Below the pieces are notes generated by a model. The model worked only from the letters and a program-made list of their open reading frames with translations. It did not search any database and was not told where the DNA came from. Made by a program: the position numbers and the translations under genes. 46,056 nucleotides of DNA from Chloroflexota bacterium (GTDB lineage: Bacteria; Chloroflexota; Dehalococcoidia; Lucifugimonadales; UBA3495), in the NCBI GenBank assembly GCA_022562475.1, contig JADFPD010000004.1, forward strand, positions 1 to 46,056, written 5' to 3'. This document shows positions 37,085-46,056 of this stretch, piece by piece. Every line of letters starts with the position of its first letter. Position 1 is the stretch's first letter.

Positions 37085-38977
37085 TTAACGAGGCGTCATG
37101 TACTCGAAGCCATTGATCTGCCGGAGGTCGCCTTGCTTGATGAAATCACCCCATGGGTTGATATTCGGGCCAACCGGCCATACGTTGTCGACCACATACA
37201 GCCCGGTCTCGGCGAAGACCTCGTTGATATAGAACTCGGCGATCTCGTCCTCAAGGGCTATGCGGTCGGCTGTGAGCACCGATTTTTGTGCCCTGGGGAT
37301 CAGATCTTCAGTGATGGGGTGCTCGGAGCCCCAACTGAAATTCCCGCTATTTAGGAAGCTGGCCATCCCCTGAATCGGGGCCAGCCGCGCGCCCACGTTA
37401 TGGCAGGACACCCCTTCATAGGTGCGCGCAACCGCCGTCGGCCGGTAGGTCCCGTAAGGGACGTTCTGGAAGTTGACGTTGATTCCAATTTCGTCCCAGA
37501 ACTGGGCTACGGCCTCACACGCCTCTACCTCGGAGGGTGCTCCGCGAATGGCGGGCGTGAGGGTTATATTGAATCCGTTGGGGAAACCGGCCTCGGCCAG
37601 GAGCCTCTTTGCCCGCTCAGGATCGTAGGGCCAAGTCTCCTGAGGGGAAGGCAGGCGGTCTTCGAAGCCCATCCAGTCTTTGAGGGTAAGTTGGTGTCCG
37701 AACCCCAATAGCAGGTTGTCGATGATGGCTTGACGGTCGATGGCGATCGACAGAGCTAGCCGGACATTACGGGCCACGGCCCATTCCGCGGAGGTGATGT
37801 CACTGTTTGATGACACCCACGGGTTGTCAGGGTCGTAAGCCGGCCAAGGCTCTCCGTCGCCATCGCGGGCAGGCACATAGAGTTGGCCGTAGAAGTTTAT
37901 GCCCGCCTGTACGGCGTTGGGCACCTGCATCAATTGGGCGCCGGGAACGCTCTCAACCTCTGTGATGGTATCCAGAGCCATGACAAAGGTGTCCAAGATT
38001 CCGGTCTTGAAACCGGCTAGCCTAGCAGACTCTTCGGGAATCTCCTGGAACAACAACTCGGCGAATGCGGGAGTCTTGCGCCAGTGGCCCTCAACGGCCT
38101 TCATGCGCCAGAACTCACCGGTTCTTGCCTCGTCGATCTCCCAAGGACCGGTGGCGGCGGTGTTGAAGTTGGCTTCGTCCTCTCCGTCCTGGTCCCACTG
38201 CTTCTTGCTGACGACCCAGGCGGCGACCGCACGGGGAGTCCCCAGCAATTCTAAGATCGGTATCGCAGAGAAAGGTACGCCGGTATCGATCACCCAGGTG
38301 AAGTCATCGGGGGTCGTCTGGCTGCCGTTTTCCGCGAAGAACATCTCTTTGGCGTTGGCGGATCTGGCGTGTTTGGTGCTGTCGGCGACTTGGCGGAAGG
38401 AGAAGGCAACGTCTTCAACCGTCATCCTGCCGAAACCTTTGTGGAATTCAACATCGTCGCGGATGTGGAAGGTCCACACCTGTCCATCGGCGGAAATGTC
38501 CCAACTTTGAGCCAGCATGGGACCGACTTGGCCGTTGTCGAAGTTATACATCCCCAGGGTCTCGGTGATCGGTATGGCGCTGTTCAAGAAGATCTGGGGG
38601 TTGCCGATCAATTTGGGGTTGCCAACGTAGGGCCCCAACTCTTTTTGGCCCACCCGTATTGTGCCGGAAGGTTTGGGCACCGATGGGGGGGGCGGTGGCG
38701 CCGCGGTGGGCTGTGCGGTCGGAGCAGGCACCGCCGTCGCTGCCGGACCGCCACCGGTCGATGGCACCGAAGTCGGCGCCATTGCGGTCGGTGAGGCCGG
38801 TGAGGTCGCCGCTGGCATCGCGGTCGGCGACACCGGTACCGGCGTCGCGGTGGCGGAAGAGCCGCAAGCCAAGATAACGGCAAGCAGCAGCGCCAAGGGT
38901 CCTAGAATCATAAGTTTGGGGTTCTTTAAGTAGTGTTTCAAGACGGACTTACCTCCAACCATTGTTCGTTCTTGCAA
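37085..38977 (-). CDS. ABC transporter substrate-binding protein, family 5, paralogue of 34723-36555
   Basis: High similarity along the whole length to SBP1, lipobox LLAVILACG, extended Pro/Thr/Ala linker; start probably MVGGKS or later. Confidence 0.95.
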   Translation of the reverse strand: MQERTMVGGKSVLKHYLKNPKLMILGPLALLLAVILACGSSATATPVPVSPTAMPAATSPASPTAMAPTSVPSTGGGPAATAVPAPTAQPTAAPPPPPSVPKPSGTIRVGQKELGPYVGNPKLIGNPQIFLNSAIPITETLGMYNFDNGQVGPMLAQSWDISADGQVWTFHIRDDVEFHKGFGRMTVEDVAFSFRQVADSTKHARSANAKEMFFAENGSQTTPDDFTWVIDTGVPFSAIPILELLGTPRAVAAWVVSKKQWDQDGEDEANFNTAATGPWEIDEARTGEFWRMKAVEGHWRKTPAFAELLFQEIPEESARLAGFKTGILDTFVMALDTITEVESVPGAQLMQVPNAVQAGINFYGQLYVPARDGDGEPWPAYDPDNPWVSSNSDITSAEWAVARNVRLALSIAIDRQAIIDNLLLGFGHQLTLKDWMGFEDRLPSPQETWPYDPERAKRLLAEAGFPNGFNITLTPAIRGAPSEVEACEAVAQFWDEIGINVNFQNVPYGTYRPTAVARTYEGVSCHNVGARLAPIQGMASFLNSGNFSWGSEHPITEDLIPRAQKSVLTADRIALEDEIAEFYINEVFAETGLYVVDNVWPVGPNINPWGDFIKQGDLRQINGFEYMTPR

Positions 38978-39104
38978 AATTCCATTGCCCTTGGGGTCCT
39001 CTCGGAGATTCTGAGGGCAGATTTTGATCGTCTAATGTTTATTGGCCTGACGTTTCATCATGCGGCGGAATTCATGCGCGGGTATTACCCACGTGAATGT
39101 TAAA

Positions 39105-39165
39105 GGGCGGCAGACACTGCCCCAAGTTGCCAAATAGATATAAACTATCCGGCCTGCCAAGTCAA
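39105..39165 (-). promoter_or_regulatory. Promoter TTGACT-N17-TATATC with hairpin at about +10 (SBP2)
   Basis: Boxes at 39160-39165 and 39137-39142; GGCAG-tgt-CTGCC hairpin 39109-39121; matches the SBP1 promoter. Confidence 0.75.
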
Positions 39166-39305
39166 CGGGATGAGACTACGACCTACAAGTTATCTGCCAG
39201 GACGAAGATGTTGCTGACCCGCCGAAGGTCCTGAATCGTTGTGCCGGTCCGAATTTGGTGGGACAACCGCGTATCGGCTGTGGCGGGAGTGATGCCGGGC
39301 AGCGG

Positions 39306-40202
39306 CTAGGTGGACGGGTCCGTGGGCGGACGGCGCTGTTCCCCACGGAGGAATTTTTCCAGGTCCCGGACCAGTTCGGCAGGGTCAGGAATCTCGATGG
39401 CGGCAACCGCTTCGTCGTACTGGCCTTCCAGCTTGGTTACGTAGGAGCTGATCTGTTCGTCCCTGGCCACCGCTTTGGCCACCTCTTCATTGAAGACATC
39501 GGCCGCAGAATAAAGCTCGGCGAGGTCCAAGGGCAGATTCAACAGCTTGACCAGTATCTGCAGAAGGGTGGAGCCCACCCTGTGGTTGGGCGCCGCCTGC
39601 AGGTAGTGGGAGGTGTGGCCCCAGATTGATGTGTACTGCATCCCCTCATTGATACAGGCATCCATCACGGCCGAGCTGATCCCCGTTGGGCCCTGGTAGT
39701 TTGAAGCCCGTATCCCCTGGCCTTCCAGAAACTCGCTGAGCTTGGGTTCGCTGGCGGTGCCGCTGAGTTTGACCGGGCGCGTATGCGGGACCGCGTCCAA
39801 CAACGCTCCGATGTGGACCACAGACTCGACGCCGTGGTCACGTGCGACCTTCGCCACCGTCTTGGAGAAGGTGCGCCACTTTAAGTTGGGCTCAACGCCG
39901 ACGAACACCATTATTCCCGTCTCTGAACTGGGGTCGGTCAGGTAGGAGAATTCGTTGGCCGGCCAGTGGATGCGGCGCTTACCCTCTCGGTTTCGCGAGG
40001 TGTGGGGGCGCGTCTGGGAAAAGTCGTAGAACTCCTCCGGGTCGATTTCCGCGAACTTCTTGGCGTTCAATTTCCGTTGCAGAAATTTTATGGCGCTGGT
40101 CGCGCCCTCTGCCGCATCCGCCCAGCCGCTGAAGACGATCACCATGTGGTCCAGCTTTCTGTCGGGGGTTTCGTGGATGATTAGATGGTCCATCTCTTCC
40201 AT
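39306..40202 (-). CDS. PAC2 family protein
   Basis: VIVFSGWADAAEGATSAIKFL; GALLDAVPHTRPV; YQGPTGISSAVMDACINEGM. Confidence 0.88.
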   Translation of the reverse strand: MEEMDHLIIHETPDRKLDHMVIVFSGWADAAEGATSAIKFLQRKLNAKKFAEIDPEEFYDFSQTRPHTSRNREGKRRIHWPANEFSYLTDPSSETGIMVFVGVEPNLKWRTFSKTVAKVARDHGVESVVHIGALLDAVPHTRPVKLSGTASEPKLSEFLEGQGIRASNYQGPTGISSAVMDACINEGMQYTSIWGHTSHYLQAAPNHRVGSTLLQILVKLLNLPLDLAELYSAADVFNEEVAKAVARDEQISSYVTKLEGQYDEAVAAIEIPDPAELVRDLEKFLRGEQRRPPTDPST

Positions 40203-40381
40203 GGCGGTCCATTCGGAGGCCGCATCCGTCAGATTTGTCCGCCGGTCAAGTCTCCGGTCAACTCTATCGAAACATGCTCAGCATATCACCGGCCGCGATT
40301 CGCTCACAAGCAACCGGGGCCCTGATGGGCGGTGGATTAATTGTCGGCTTAAATTCCGGCGCACAGCCTGGCACGGACATC

Positions 40382-41512
40382 TTAGACGTCGAACCGGTCC
40401 AGTTGGAAAAGGCTGATGTCGTGGTCGGTCTCGCCGTTCTGGGCAAGGTCGGCCATGATCTCGCCGATCACGCTGGCGTATTTGAACCCGTGGCCCGAGA
40501 ATCCGGCGGCCACAGACACCTGGGGACAGTCCGGAAGTGCGCCGATCAAGAAGTGCTCGTCAGGTGTGTTGGTATAGATACAGGTCTTCCGGTCCAGAAG
40601 CCGGCCCGCGGCCAGGGGGAAATAACGGCTGACTGCTTGACGCAATACCGCTTCGTCTTCGGCGTGCACCTCACGGTCCATCCGGTCAGGGTCCACCTGC
40701 TGCAGCAGATGGTGCGACCGGCCGATCTTGAAGCCGGGAACGCTATAGCTGGGAAAACCGTAGTAGCGTCCCTCCTCGGTCAACACTCCGAATACCGGGA
40801 AGGTCTCGGGACGGAACAACTCAGGGCGTTCGGGCTGGAACCACCCTAATACTTGACGCTCGGGAACCGCGTAGGCGGCAACATTTGGGACCAATTTGGC
40901 GGCCCAAGCCCCGGCCGTGACCACCAATCTGCCTGCTGTGTAGGTGTCCTTGTCGGTACGGACCAGAACCCCAGAGCCCTGGGGTTCCCAGTCCAACACC
41001 GGTTCCCCGCTGTGGACCTCGGCGCCGGCTTGCTCGGCGGCCTTTACGTGATTCACAATACATTCCTCAGGTAGGAGGAAGCCGCCGTCGGCTTGGTAGA
41101 TAGAAGAGATCTCCTCGGGAAACTTGTAGCCGGGAAACCGTTTATTGATCTCTTTCGCGGTCAGGACCTCATAAGGGATGTTGTGGAGATCGCATGACTT
41201 CTGGGCGTCTTGGAAATAGGGACTATCAGCGGGGCCGGCCCGGACCGAGCCGGTGGTGACCACCAATCTCTCTCCGGTGGTGTCCTCCAATTCGTGCCAC
41301 AGCTCGTAAGCCCGGCGCACCAGCGGCACATAGGAAGGATGCTCTTGGAGCGTGTAGCGGATCATCCGCGAGTAGCCGTGGGATGACCCCAATTCGTGGG
41401 GGATGCCGTACTGCTCCAGGCCCAGGGCTTTCCATCCTCGCCTGGCCAGATGGTAGATAGTGGCGCTCCCCATGCCGCCAACCCCGATAACTATGGCGTC
41501 GTAATTAGGCAC
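40382..41512 (-). CDS. N-methyl-L-tryptophan oxidase/monomeric sarcosine oxidase-like FAD enzyme
   Basis: YDAIVIGVGGMGSATIYHLARRGWKALGLEQYGIPHELGSSHGYSRMIRYTLQEHPSYVPL; CIYTNTPDEHFLIGALP; GFSGHGFKYASVIGEIMADL. Confidence 0.95.
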   Translation of the reverse strand: MPNYDAIVIGVGGMGSATIYHLARRGWKALGLEQYGIPHELGSSHGYSRMIRYTLQEHPSYVPLVRRAYELWHELEDTTGERLVVTTGSVRAGPADSPYFQDAQKSCDLHNIPYEVLTAKEINKRFPGYKFPEEISSIYQADGGFLLPEECIVNHVKAAEQAGAEVHSGEPVLDWEPQGSGVLVRTDKDTYTAGRLVVTAGAWAAKLVPNVAAYAVPERQVLGWFQPERPELFRPETFPVFGVLTEEGRYYGFPSYSVPGFKIGRSHHLLQQVDPDRMDREVHAEDEAVLRQAVSRYFPLAAGRLLDRKTCIYTNTPDEHFLIGALPDCPQVSVAAGFSGHGFKYASVIGEIMADLAQNGETDHDISLFQLDRFDV

Positions 41513-41518
41513 CGAACT

Positions 41519-42418
41519 CTAGTCTCGGGGAATGGCCGTGCCGGGGGTCTTCATGCGCATGCTGAAGACCGAGGTGCGTGCGGTGAACAGCATGGTGCGG
41601 TTGTCCGGTCCGCCCCAGGCGCAGTTGGCGGGAATCTCCGGAAGCCGGATGATGCCCAGGTGCTTGCCTGAGGCATCGAACACCCAGCAGCCCTCGGAGC
41701 CGGTGCAATAGATGTTTCCTTCCACGTCCACCTTCATACCGTCGGGAACGCCGTCCTCGGCCGAATACATGGTGGCGAAGACTCGGTTGTTGCTCAGACT
41801 GCCGTCGGTGGCCACATCGAAGGCACGGATCAGTTGATGCTCGCACACCTGCTTCTGCTCTTTTTCCTCCAGACAGCGGCTGTCCCGGCGGGTGATGGCC
41901 ACGTACAAGATGCGCTCGTCGGGAGAGAAGGCCAGGCCGTTGGGATACTCGGTCTCGGTCGTGGCCACCGAGTTCGCGCCGTCTGGGGCGATGCGGTGAA
42001 CGCCGCTGTAGTCCAACTCCTTTTCTTCCTCGCTTAAGCGCCCGCCCGGGTCGGTGAAATACAGTGTCCCGTCGGAACGCCCAACGATGTCATTGGGGCG
42101 GTTCAGCCGTTTTCCGTCCACGTGGGTAGCGATGGCCAAATAAGAGCCGTCCGCCTGCCGGCGCATGATCTGGCGGTTATCGCTTTCACAGATGACCAAG
42201 TTGCCCTGTTTGTCGAAGGTCATGCCGTTGGTCCCGAAGCTGGGGTCCCGAAACGTCTCCAACCGGCCGCTGGTGGACATCTTGTGTATCTGCAGTTTCC
42301 GGATGTCCACGAACAGCCAGTGCCCGTCTGGGTGCCATAGGGGGCCCTCGGTGAACCCGAATCCTCCGGCCAGTTTCTCCGCCGGTGAGTCGGTGATGTT
42401 GGCGATTTGGTCAGACAT
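41519..42418 (-). CDS. SMP-30/gluconolactonase/LRE family protein
   Basis: GFTEGPLWHPDG; RPNDIVGRSDGTLYFTDPGG; YPNGLAFSPDERILYVA; DGVPDGMKVDVEGNIYCTG. Confidence 0.95.
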   Translation of the reverse strand: MSDQIANITDSPAEKLAGGFGFTEGPLWHPDGHWLFVDIRKLQIHKMSTSGRLETFRDPSFGTNGMTFDKQGNLVICESDNRQIMRRQADGSYLAIATHVDGKRLNRPNDIVGRSDGTLYFTDPGGRLSEEEKELDYSGVHRIAPDGANSVATTETEYPNGLAFSPDERILYVAITRRDSRCLEEKEQKQVCEHQLIRAFDVATDGSLSNNRVFATMYSAEDGVPDGMKVDVEGNIYCTGSEGCWVFDASGKHLGIIRLPEIPANCAWGGPDNRTMLFTARTSVFSMRMKTPGTAIPRD

Positions 42419-42484
42419 TGCGCTCTCCCTAATTACATGAGCAGGGCTTTTCCAATTTCATTCGGACCGTGCCCCTACGGACCT

Positions 42485-43408
42485 TCACTCCAGGTGGGCC
42501 AGATACTGCTCTTCAAAGTCCATGCCCGCCAGGTCGCTGAAGGCGTCCATGAGCCTGCGGGTGATCACGCCCGGGGCCTTGCCCCCGGCCACGGGAGTGC
42601 CGTTCACCGAAGATATGGGGCAGATGCACAGGCTGGTCGAGGTCAAGAAAGCTTCGTCTGCGGTGTAGGCGTCATAAAGGTCCAGGTCTCGCTCCTCGAC
42701 CGGCATGCCCAGGCCGCTGGCCAGGTTCATTGCAACGCCCCTGGTGATGCCTTCCAGCACGTACTGTCCCTTGGGCGTGGCGACGGTCCCATCCTTGACC
42801 AAGAAGATGTTGGAGCCTCGGCCCTCCGTGAGGTTGCCGGCCTCGTCCAACAGCACCGCCCAGGCGTCAGGGTCGCTGGCTTGGGCTTCCAAATCGCCCA
42901 GTATCAGGTTCAGGTAGTTGTGCGTCTTCGCCCGTGGGCTGATGAACCGCGGCGGGATCCTGGGCACGGAAGGCGTGAAGATTGCCGCTCCGTCCCGGTA
43001 TAAAGATGCCCGCCGGGCAAAGGGGATGGCGTGGGTCTCGATCAACACGGTGGGGCGCATCTCGTCGCCGGGCAGGACCGGATCGATGCCCCGGCTGATA
43101 CGCTGCATGACCCACATGTCCTGGCCGGGCGGTAGGAGCGGGTAATTGTGCGCCACCACCTGCCGCGACCAGTCTTCCATCTCCGTGGGCTCCATGCCTG
43201 GGTCGATGCGCAGGTAACGTAGTGAGTCATACAGGCGGTGAACGTGTTCCGGGAGCCGGAACGGGGTGCCGTTGAAGGTGCGGGCGGCGTCGAAAACGGC
43301 ATCGCCGTAGAGGTAGCCCCGGTCCCTGATGGAAATGCCCACCTGCGACTCGGGCTTCAGCTCGCCGTTGAAGAACACGATGGGTTCTGCTTGCGCCATT
43401 TCATCCAC
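42485..43408 (-). CDS. Class IV aminotransferase (BCAT/DAAT-like)
   Basis: ISIRDRGYLYGDAVFDAARTFNG; DEAGNLTEGRGSNIFLVKDG; VLEGITRGVAMNLA. Confidence 0.94.
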   Translation of the reverse strand: MDEMAQAEPIVFFNGELKPESQVGISIRDRGYLYGDAVFDAARTFNGTPFRLPEHVHRLYDSLRYLRIDPGMEPTEMEDWSRQVVAHNYPLLPPGQDMWVMQRISRGIDPVLPGDEMRPTVLIETHAIPFARRASLYRDGAAIFTPSVPRIPPRFISPRAKTHNYLNLILGDLEAQASDPDAWAVLLDEAGNLTEGRGSNIFLVKDGTVATPKGQYVLEGITRGVAMNLASGLGMPVEERDLDLYDAYTADEAFLTSTSLCICPISSVNGTPVAGGKAPGVITRRLMDAFSDLAGMDFEEQYLAHLE

Positions 43409-43444
43409 CTCATGATCGCTGGTTGATCGTGCCGAAGAGAAATA

Positions 43445-43744
43445 CTAGCGCTTGAAGGCGTTGGAACCGGTGACCAAGGCCGGCAGCCCACCCATGAGAA
43501 ACGCCACGCCCACGGTCTCGGCGATCTCTTTTTCGGTCGCCCCCGCGGCCCGGGCCCGGTTGGCGATAGTGGTAACTCCGCCGTCGTGGCCCAGTAGAGC
43601 GTCGCAGAGCATCGTCATCAGTGTTTTAGTTTTGTTTGAAAGTGCGCCGTCAGGCATGATCGATTCCCGGGTGCCCGACACCACTTTCATCAGTTCCGGA
43701 GCGCCTTGCTCCATCAGGTCTTGCCAGTTTGCGGTCTGTGTCAT
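43445..43744 (-). CDS. Carboxymuconolactone decarboxylase family protein (no CxxC), start MTQTANWQ
   Basis: LMTMLCDALLGHDGGVTTIANRARAAGATEKEIAETVGVAFLMGGLPALVTGSNAF. Confidence 0.82.
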   Translation of the reverse strand: MTQTANWQDLMEQGAPELMKVVSGTRESIMPDGALSNKTKTLMTMLCDALLGHDGGVTTIANRARAAGATEKEIAETVGVAFLMGGLPALVTGSNAFKR

Positions 43745-43867
43745 GGTCACCTCTCGTCGGTCTTTTTTGCCGATCTGCGGCCTGGGGTGGAACACGCTCG
43801 AAAACATGATTTTCGGCGTGAGCCGCCATGATAGCACAGAGAGGGAAAGAGGAAAGATACCTGAAGG

Positions 43868-43904
43868 AAAAAAACGTGGCCGAAGGGGAGGGTCCCTCGG
43901 CCAC
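43868..43904 (-). terminator. Rho-independent terminator
   Basis: Minus strand GTGGCCGA-gggaccctcccct-TCGGCCAC-GTTTTTTT. Confidence 0.88.
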
Positions 43905-44217
43905 AACGCGATTGTTTGCCGCACCCGCGCCGGTGAGCGCAGGTTTAAAGCCTAACGAAATGACATCTTGATGTTACGGAGAGTCCGCGACCCAACGTCC
44001 CAACATCCGATGCTGAATCGGGCCGATGCGAATGATACCGCACCGATCAAGCATAACTGCTGGCAGCCACCCAAACCACACGTCCCTACACACAACTTAG
44101 GGTGGCTGCAGCAGGCCAGGTCCTGATGGTTAGGCGATGACTAACGACCGGACTCGAAAGACCGGGCCGCCGACACACCGCCCGAAATCAACGAAGGCGA
44201 AAAGCCAAGGGCCGCTG

Positions 44218-44358
44218 TTAAGCGGCCCCGATGCGAAATACCTTCGTGCCACACGACGGGCACGTGCCCTGAGTGGCGGGCTTCCCGTTCTTCATGGTGA
44301 TCTTCTGGGGGTCCTTGATCTCGCGCTTGCTCCTGCACTTCACACAATAGGCTTCCAT
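44218..44358 (-). CDS. DUF5679-like small zinc-ribbon protein (46 aa)
   Basis: MEAYCVKCRSKREIKDPQKITMKNGKPATQGTCPSCGTKVFRIGAA*; CxxC...CxxC; GGAGGTG RBS; below the ORF-track length cutoff. Confidence 0.9.
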   Translation of the reverse strand: MEAYCVKCRSKREIKDPQKITMKNGKPATQGTCPSCGTKVFRIGAA

Positions 44359-44389
44359 TCGAAACACCTCCGATCGTTACGGTCGTGAT

Positions 44390-44418
44390 ATTGTATCCCG
44401 GATATCAGGACATGTCAA
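44390..44418 (-). promoter_or_regulatory. Sigma70-type promoter TTGACA-N17-TACAAT
   Basis: Minus strand boxes at 44413-44418 and 44390-44395, about 32 nt upstream of the DUF5679 ATG. Confidence 0.85.
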
Positions 44419-44563
44419 CATATAGTATGCCAGTTTCTTAAATTATGGCAAGTAATGAGACTGCGTAGCCTCATCTACATGTGGTATGCCAAACACCCTA
44501 ACATCATTAACTAACAACAATCGGTGTACTTTCAAGTGCATCGTGTTTAGAATATCCATCAGA

Positions 44564-45196
44564 ATGGGAACGCTTTTAATCGTCCGTCACGGCGAGACCG
44601 AGTGGAACGCCGAAGGACGGATCCAAGGCCATACCGACATAGGACTCTCGGAGAAAGGCGCCGAGCAGGCGCGTTCGCTCGGGGGACGCCTGGCCGGTCT
44701 GCCCATCGACGTTGCCTACACAAGCGACCTCAGACGCTCCTCCGAGACCGCCAAACTTGCCCTGGGTGACCGTGATATCGTCCTGATCGAGACCCCCATG
44801 CTCCGGGAATACCACAAAGGGGCATTCGAGGGCATGACCTTGGCCGAGATCAAAGCTCAGTTCCCGGACGAGTACCCAAAGTACCTGGTGAAAGACCTTG
44901 GCTACGCTCCAGAGGGCGGAGAGACCACGCGGGACGCGAGCGCGCGTATGAAGAAAATCTTCAACCAGATCAGGTCCGATCATTTGAACGAGAACGTGCT
45001 CGTGGTCAGCCACGGCGGCGTTCTCCGGGCGGCCATGGCCTCGCTGCTGGGAATGCCCTTGGAAGGGAACTGGTCGTTCGTGTTCGGCAACTGCGGTCTA
45101 ACCATGCTCGACACCCACGAGGATAACGCGGTGCTGCGTTTGTTCAATGACACCTCCCACCTCAACGGCACAGTGAATCACGGGATGCTGGATTAA
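44564..45196 (+). CDS. Histidine phosphatase family protein (alpha-ribazole phosphatase/phosphoglycerate mutase-like)
   Basis: LLIVRHGETEWNAEGRIQGHTDIGLSEKG; VVSHGGVLRA; next to cobQ. Confidence 0.92.
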   Translation: MGTLLIVRHGETEWNAEGRIQGHTDIGLSEKGAEQARSLGGRLAGLPIDVAYTSDLRRSSETAKLALGDRDIVLIETPMLREYHKGAFEGMTLAEIKAQFPDEYPKYLVKDLGYAPEGGETTRDASARMKKIFNQIRSDHLNENVLVVSHGGVLRAAMASLLGMPLEGNWSFVFGNCGLTMLDTHEDNAVLRLFNDTSHLNGTVNHGMLD

Positions 45197-45230
45197 TCGA
45201 ATGCTTGTGCCAATTAGGCTGATACTCTAG

Positions 45231-46056
45231 ATGGCCGGACAGGTTTTGATGGTCCAGGGCACCGCTTCTCACGTCGGGAAGAGCGTGCTGGTATCGGCTT
45301 TCTGCCGCATATTTCGCCAGGACGGGTTTCGCGTCGCTCCTTTCAAGGCCCAGAACATGTCCAACAACTCCTATGTGACCGCCGACGGCGGGGAGATCGG
45401 ACGGGCCCAGGCGGCCCAGGCCGACGCCGCTGGAGTGGAAGCCCGGGTTGAGATGAACCCGGTGCTGCTGAAACCCGAGGCTGATCACATCTCTCAAGTC
45501 GTCGTGATGGGCCGTCCCATGTTGTCGGCCAAGACCATAGATTACTTCGCTCTCAAACCCCAACTTTGGGAGGCGGTCCACACGTCACTGGACGCCCTGC
45601 GCGAGGACTTTGACATCGTCGTCGCCGAGGGCGCCGGCAGTCCCGCTGAGATCAACTTGAAGAAAAACGAGATCGTAAACATGCGGGTGGCGCGGTACGC
45701 CAACGCTCCGGTGTTGCTGTGCGGCGACATCGACCGCGGCGGGGTTTTCGCATTCTTGGTGGGCACGTTGGAGCTATTGGAGCCCGAGGAACGGGAGTTG
45801 ATCAAAGGCTTCATCATCAACAAGTTTCGAGGCGACCCCAGCCTGCTCACCGACGGCATCACCTGGCTGGAAGAGCGCACCGGCATCCCCGTTGCTGGGC
45901 TGATCCATTACTTCAAGGACATACACATCCCTGAAGAGGACTCGGTGGCCCTGGACGATGTCGCGGCGGCGCCGTCTCAGGCGGTGTTGGACGTGGCGGT
46001 CCTCCAGTTGCCCCATATCTCCAACTTCGACGACTTCGACCCCCTGGCCCGGCATC
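45231..46056 (+). CDS. cobQ: Cobyric acid synthase, 3' truncated by window
   Basis: [97 protein letters not shown]; open to window end, hence absent from ORF track. Confidence 0.97.
   Translation, partial: MAGQVLMVQGTASHVGKSVLVSAFCRIFRQDGFRVAPFKAQNMSNNSYVTADGGEIGRAQAAQADAAGVEARVEMNPVLLKPEADHISQVVVMGRPMLSAKTIDYFALKPQLWEAVHTSLDALREDFDIVVAEGAGSPAEINLKKNEIVNMRVARYANAPVLLCGDIDRGGVFAFLVGTLELLEPEERELIKGFIINKFRGDPSLLTDGITWLEERTGIPVAGLIHYFKDIHIPEEDSVALDDVAAAPSQAVLDVAVLQLPHISNFDDFDPLARH

Noticed and set aside
39180-39305. In-frame extension after the PAC2 stop (PLPGITPATADTRLSHQIRTGTTIQDLRRVSNIFVLADNL*)
   Set aside because: Plausible peptide-like tail but no recognised homology; PAC2 already appears complete, so chance open frame is likely.
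1-46056. CRISPR arrays, rRNA operons, complete IS elements or prophage
   Set aside because: No regularly spaced repeats, rRNA motifs, intact transposases or phage structural genes were seen.

Overview
The window looks like a chromosomal segment of an uncultured bacterium. The gene content (DppBCDF operon with two SBPs, GMC and DAO oxidoreductases, RecO/RecR/YbaB/DnaX cluster, DUF5679-like zinc ribbon, CobQ) resembles Chloroflexota/Dehalococcoidia-like genomes, but this taxonomic call is inference. About 35 protein genes, two tRNAs, several terminators and several sigma70-type promoters can be read. The left end (1-6.6 kb) looks like a decaying accessory islet: a repeat-bearing metalloprotease, a tyrosine-recombinase C-terminal remnant, a frameshifted KOW remnant, a sensor kinase with an in-frame TAG, a possible HslV-like Ntn hydrolase and a HEPN-like ORF, ending at tRNA-Thr. 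Main findings: (1) an AhpD/carboxymuconolactone-decarboxylase gene (25604-26188, minus) whose CxxC redox motif reads C-P-F-TGA with the frame open for 113 further codons, a strong selenoprotein (CxxU) candidate that the ORF track splits in two; (2) a compact two-hairpin small-RNA or attenuator candidate at 23030-23130 with promoter and U7 terminator; (3) a DUF5679-type mini-gene missed by the ORF track, with a near-consensus promoter and a ~310-nt structured 3' region; (4) a frameshift splitting dnaX; (5) two tandem paralogous peptide-binding proteins sharing a promoter plus a +10 hairpin. Several single-base lesions occur in the window, so assembly or base-calling error must be considered for each disrupted gene.
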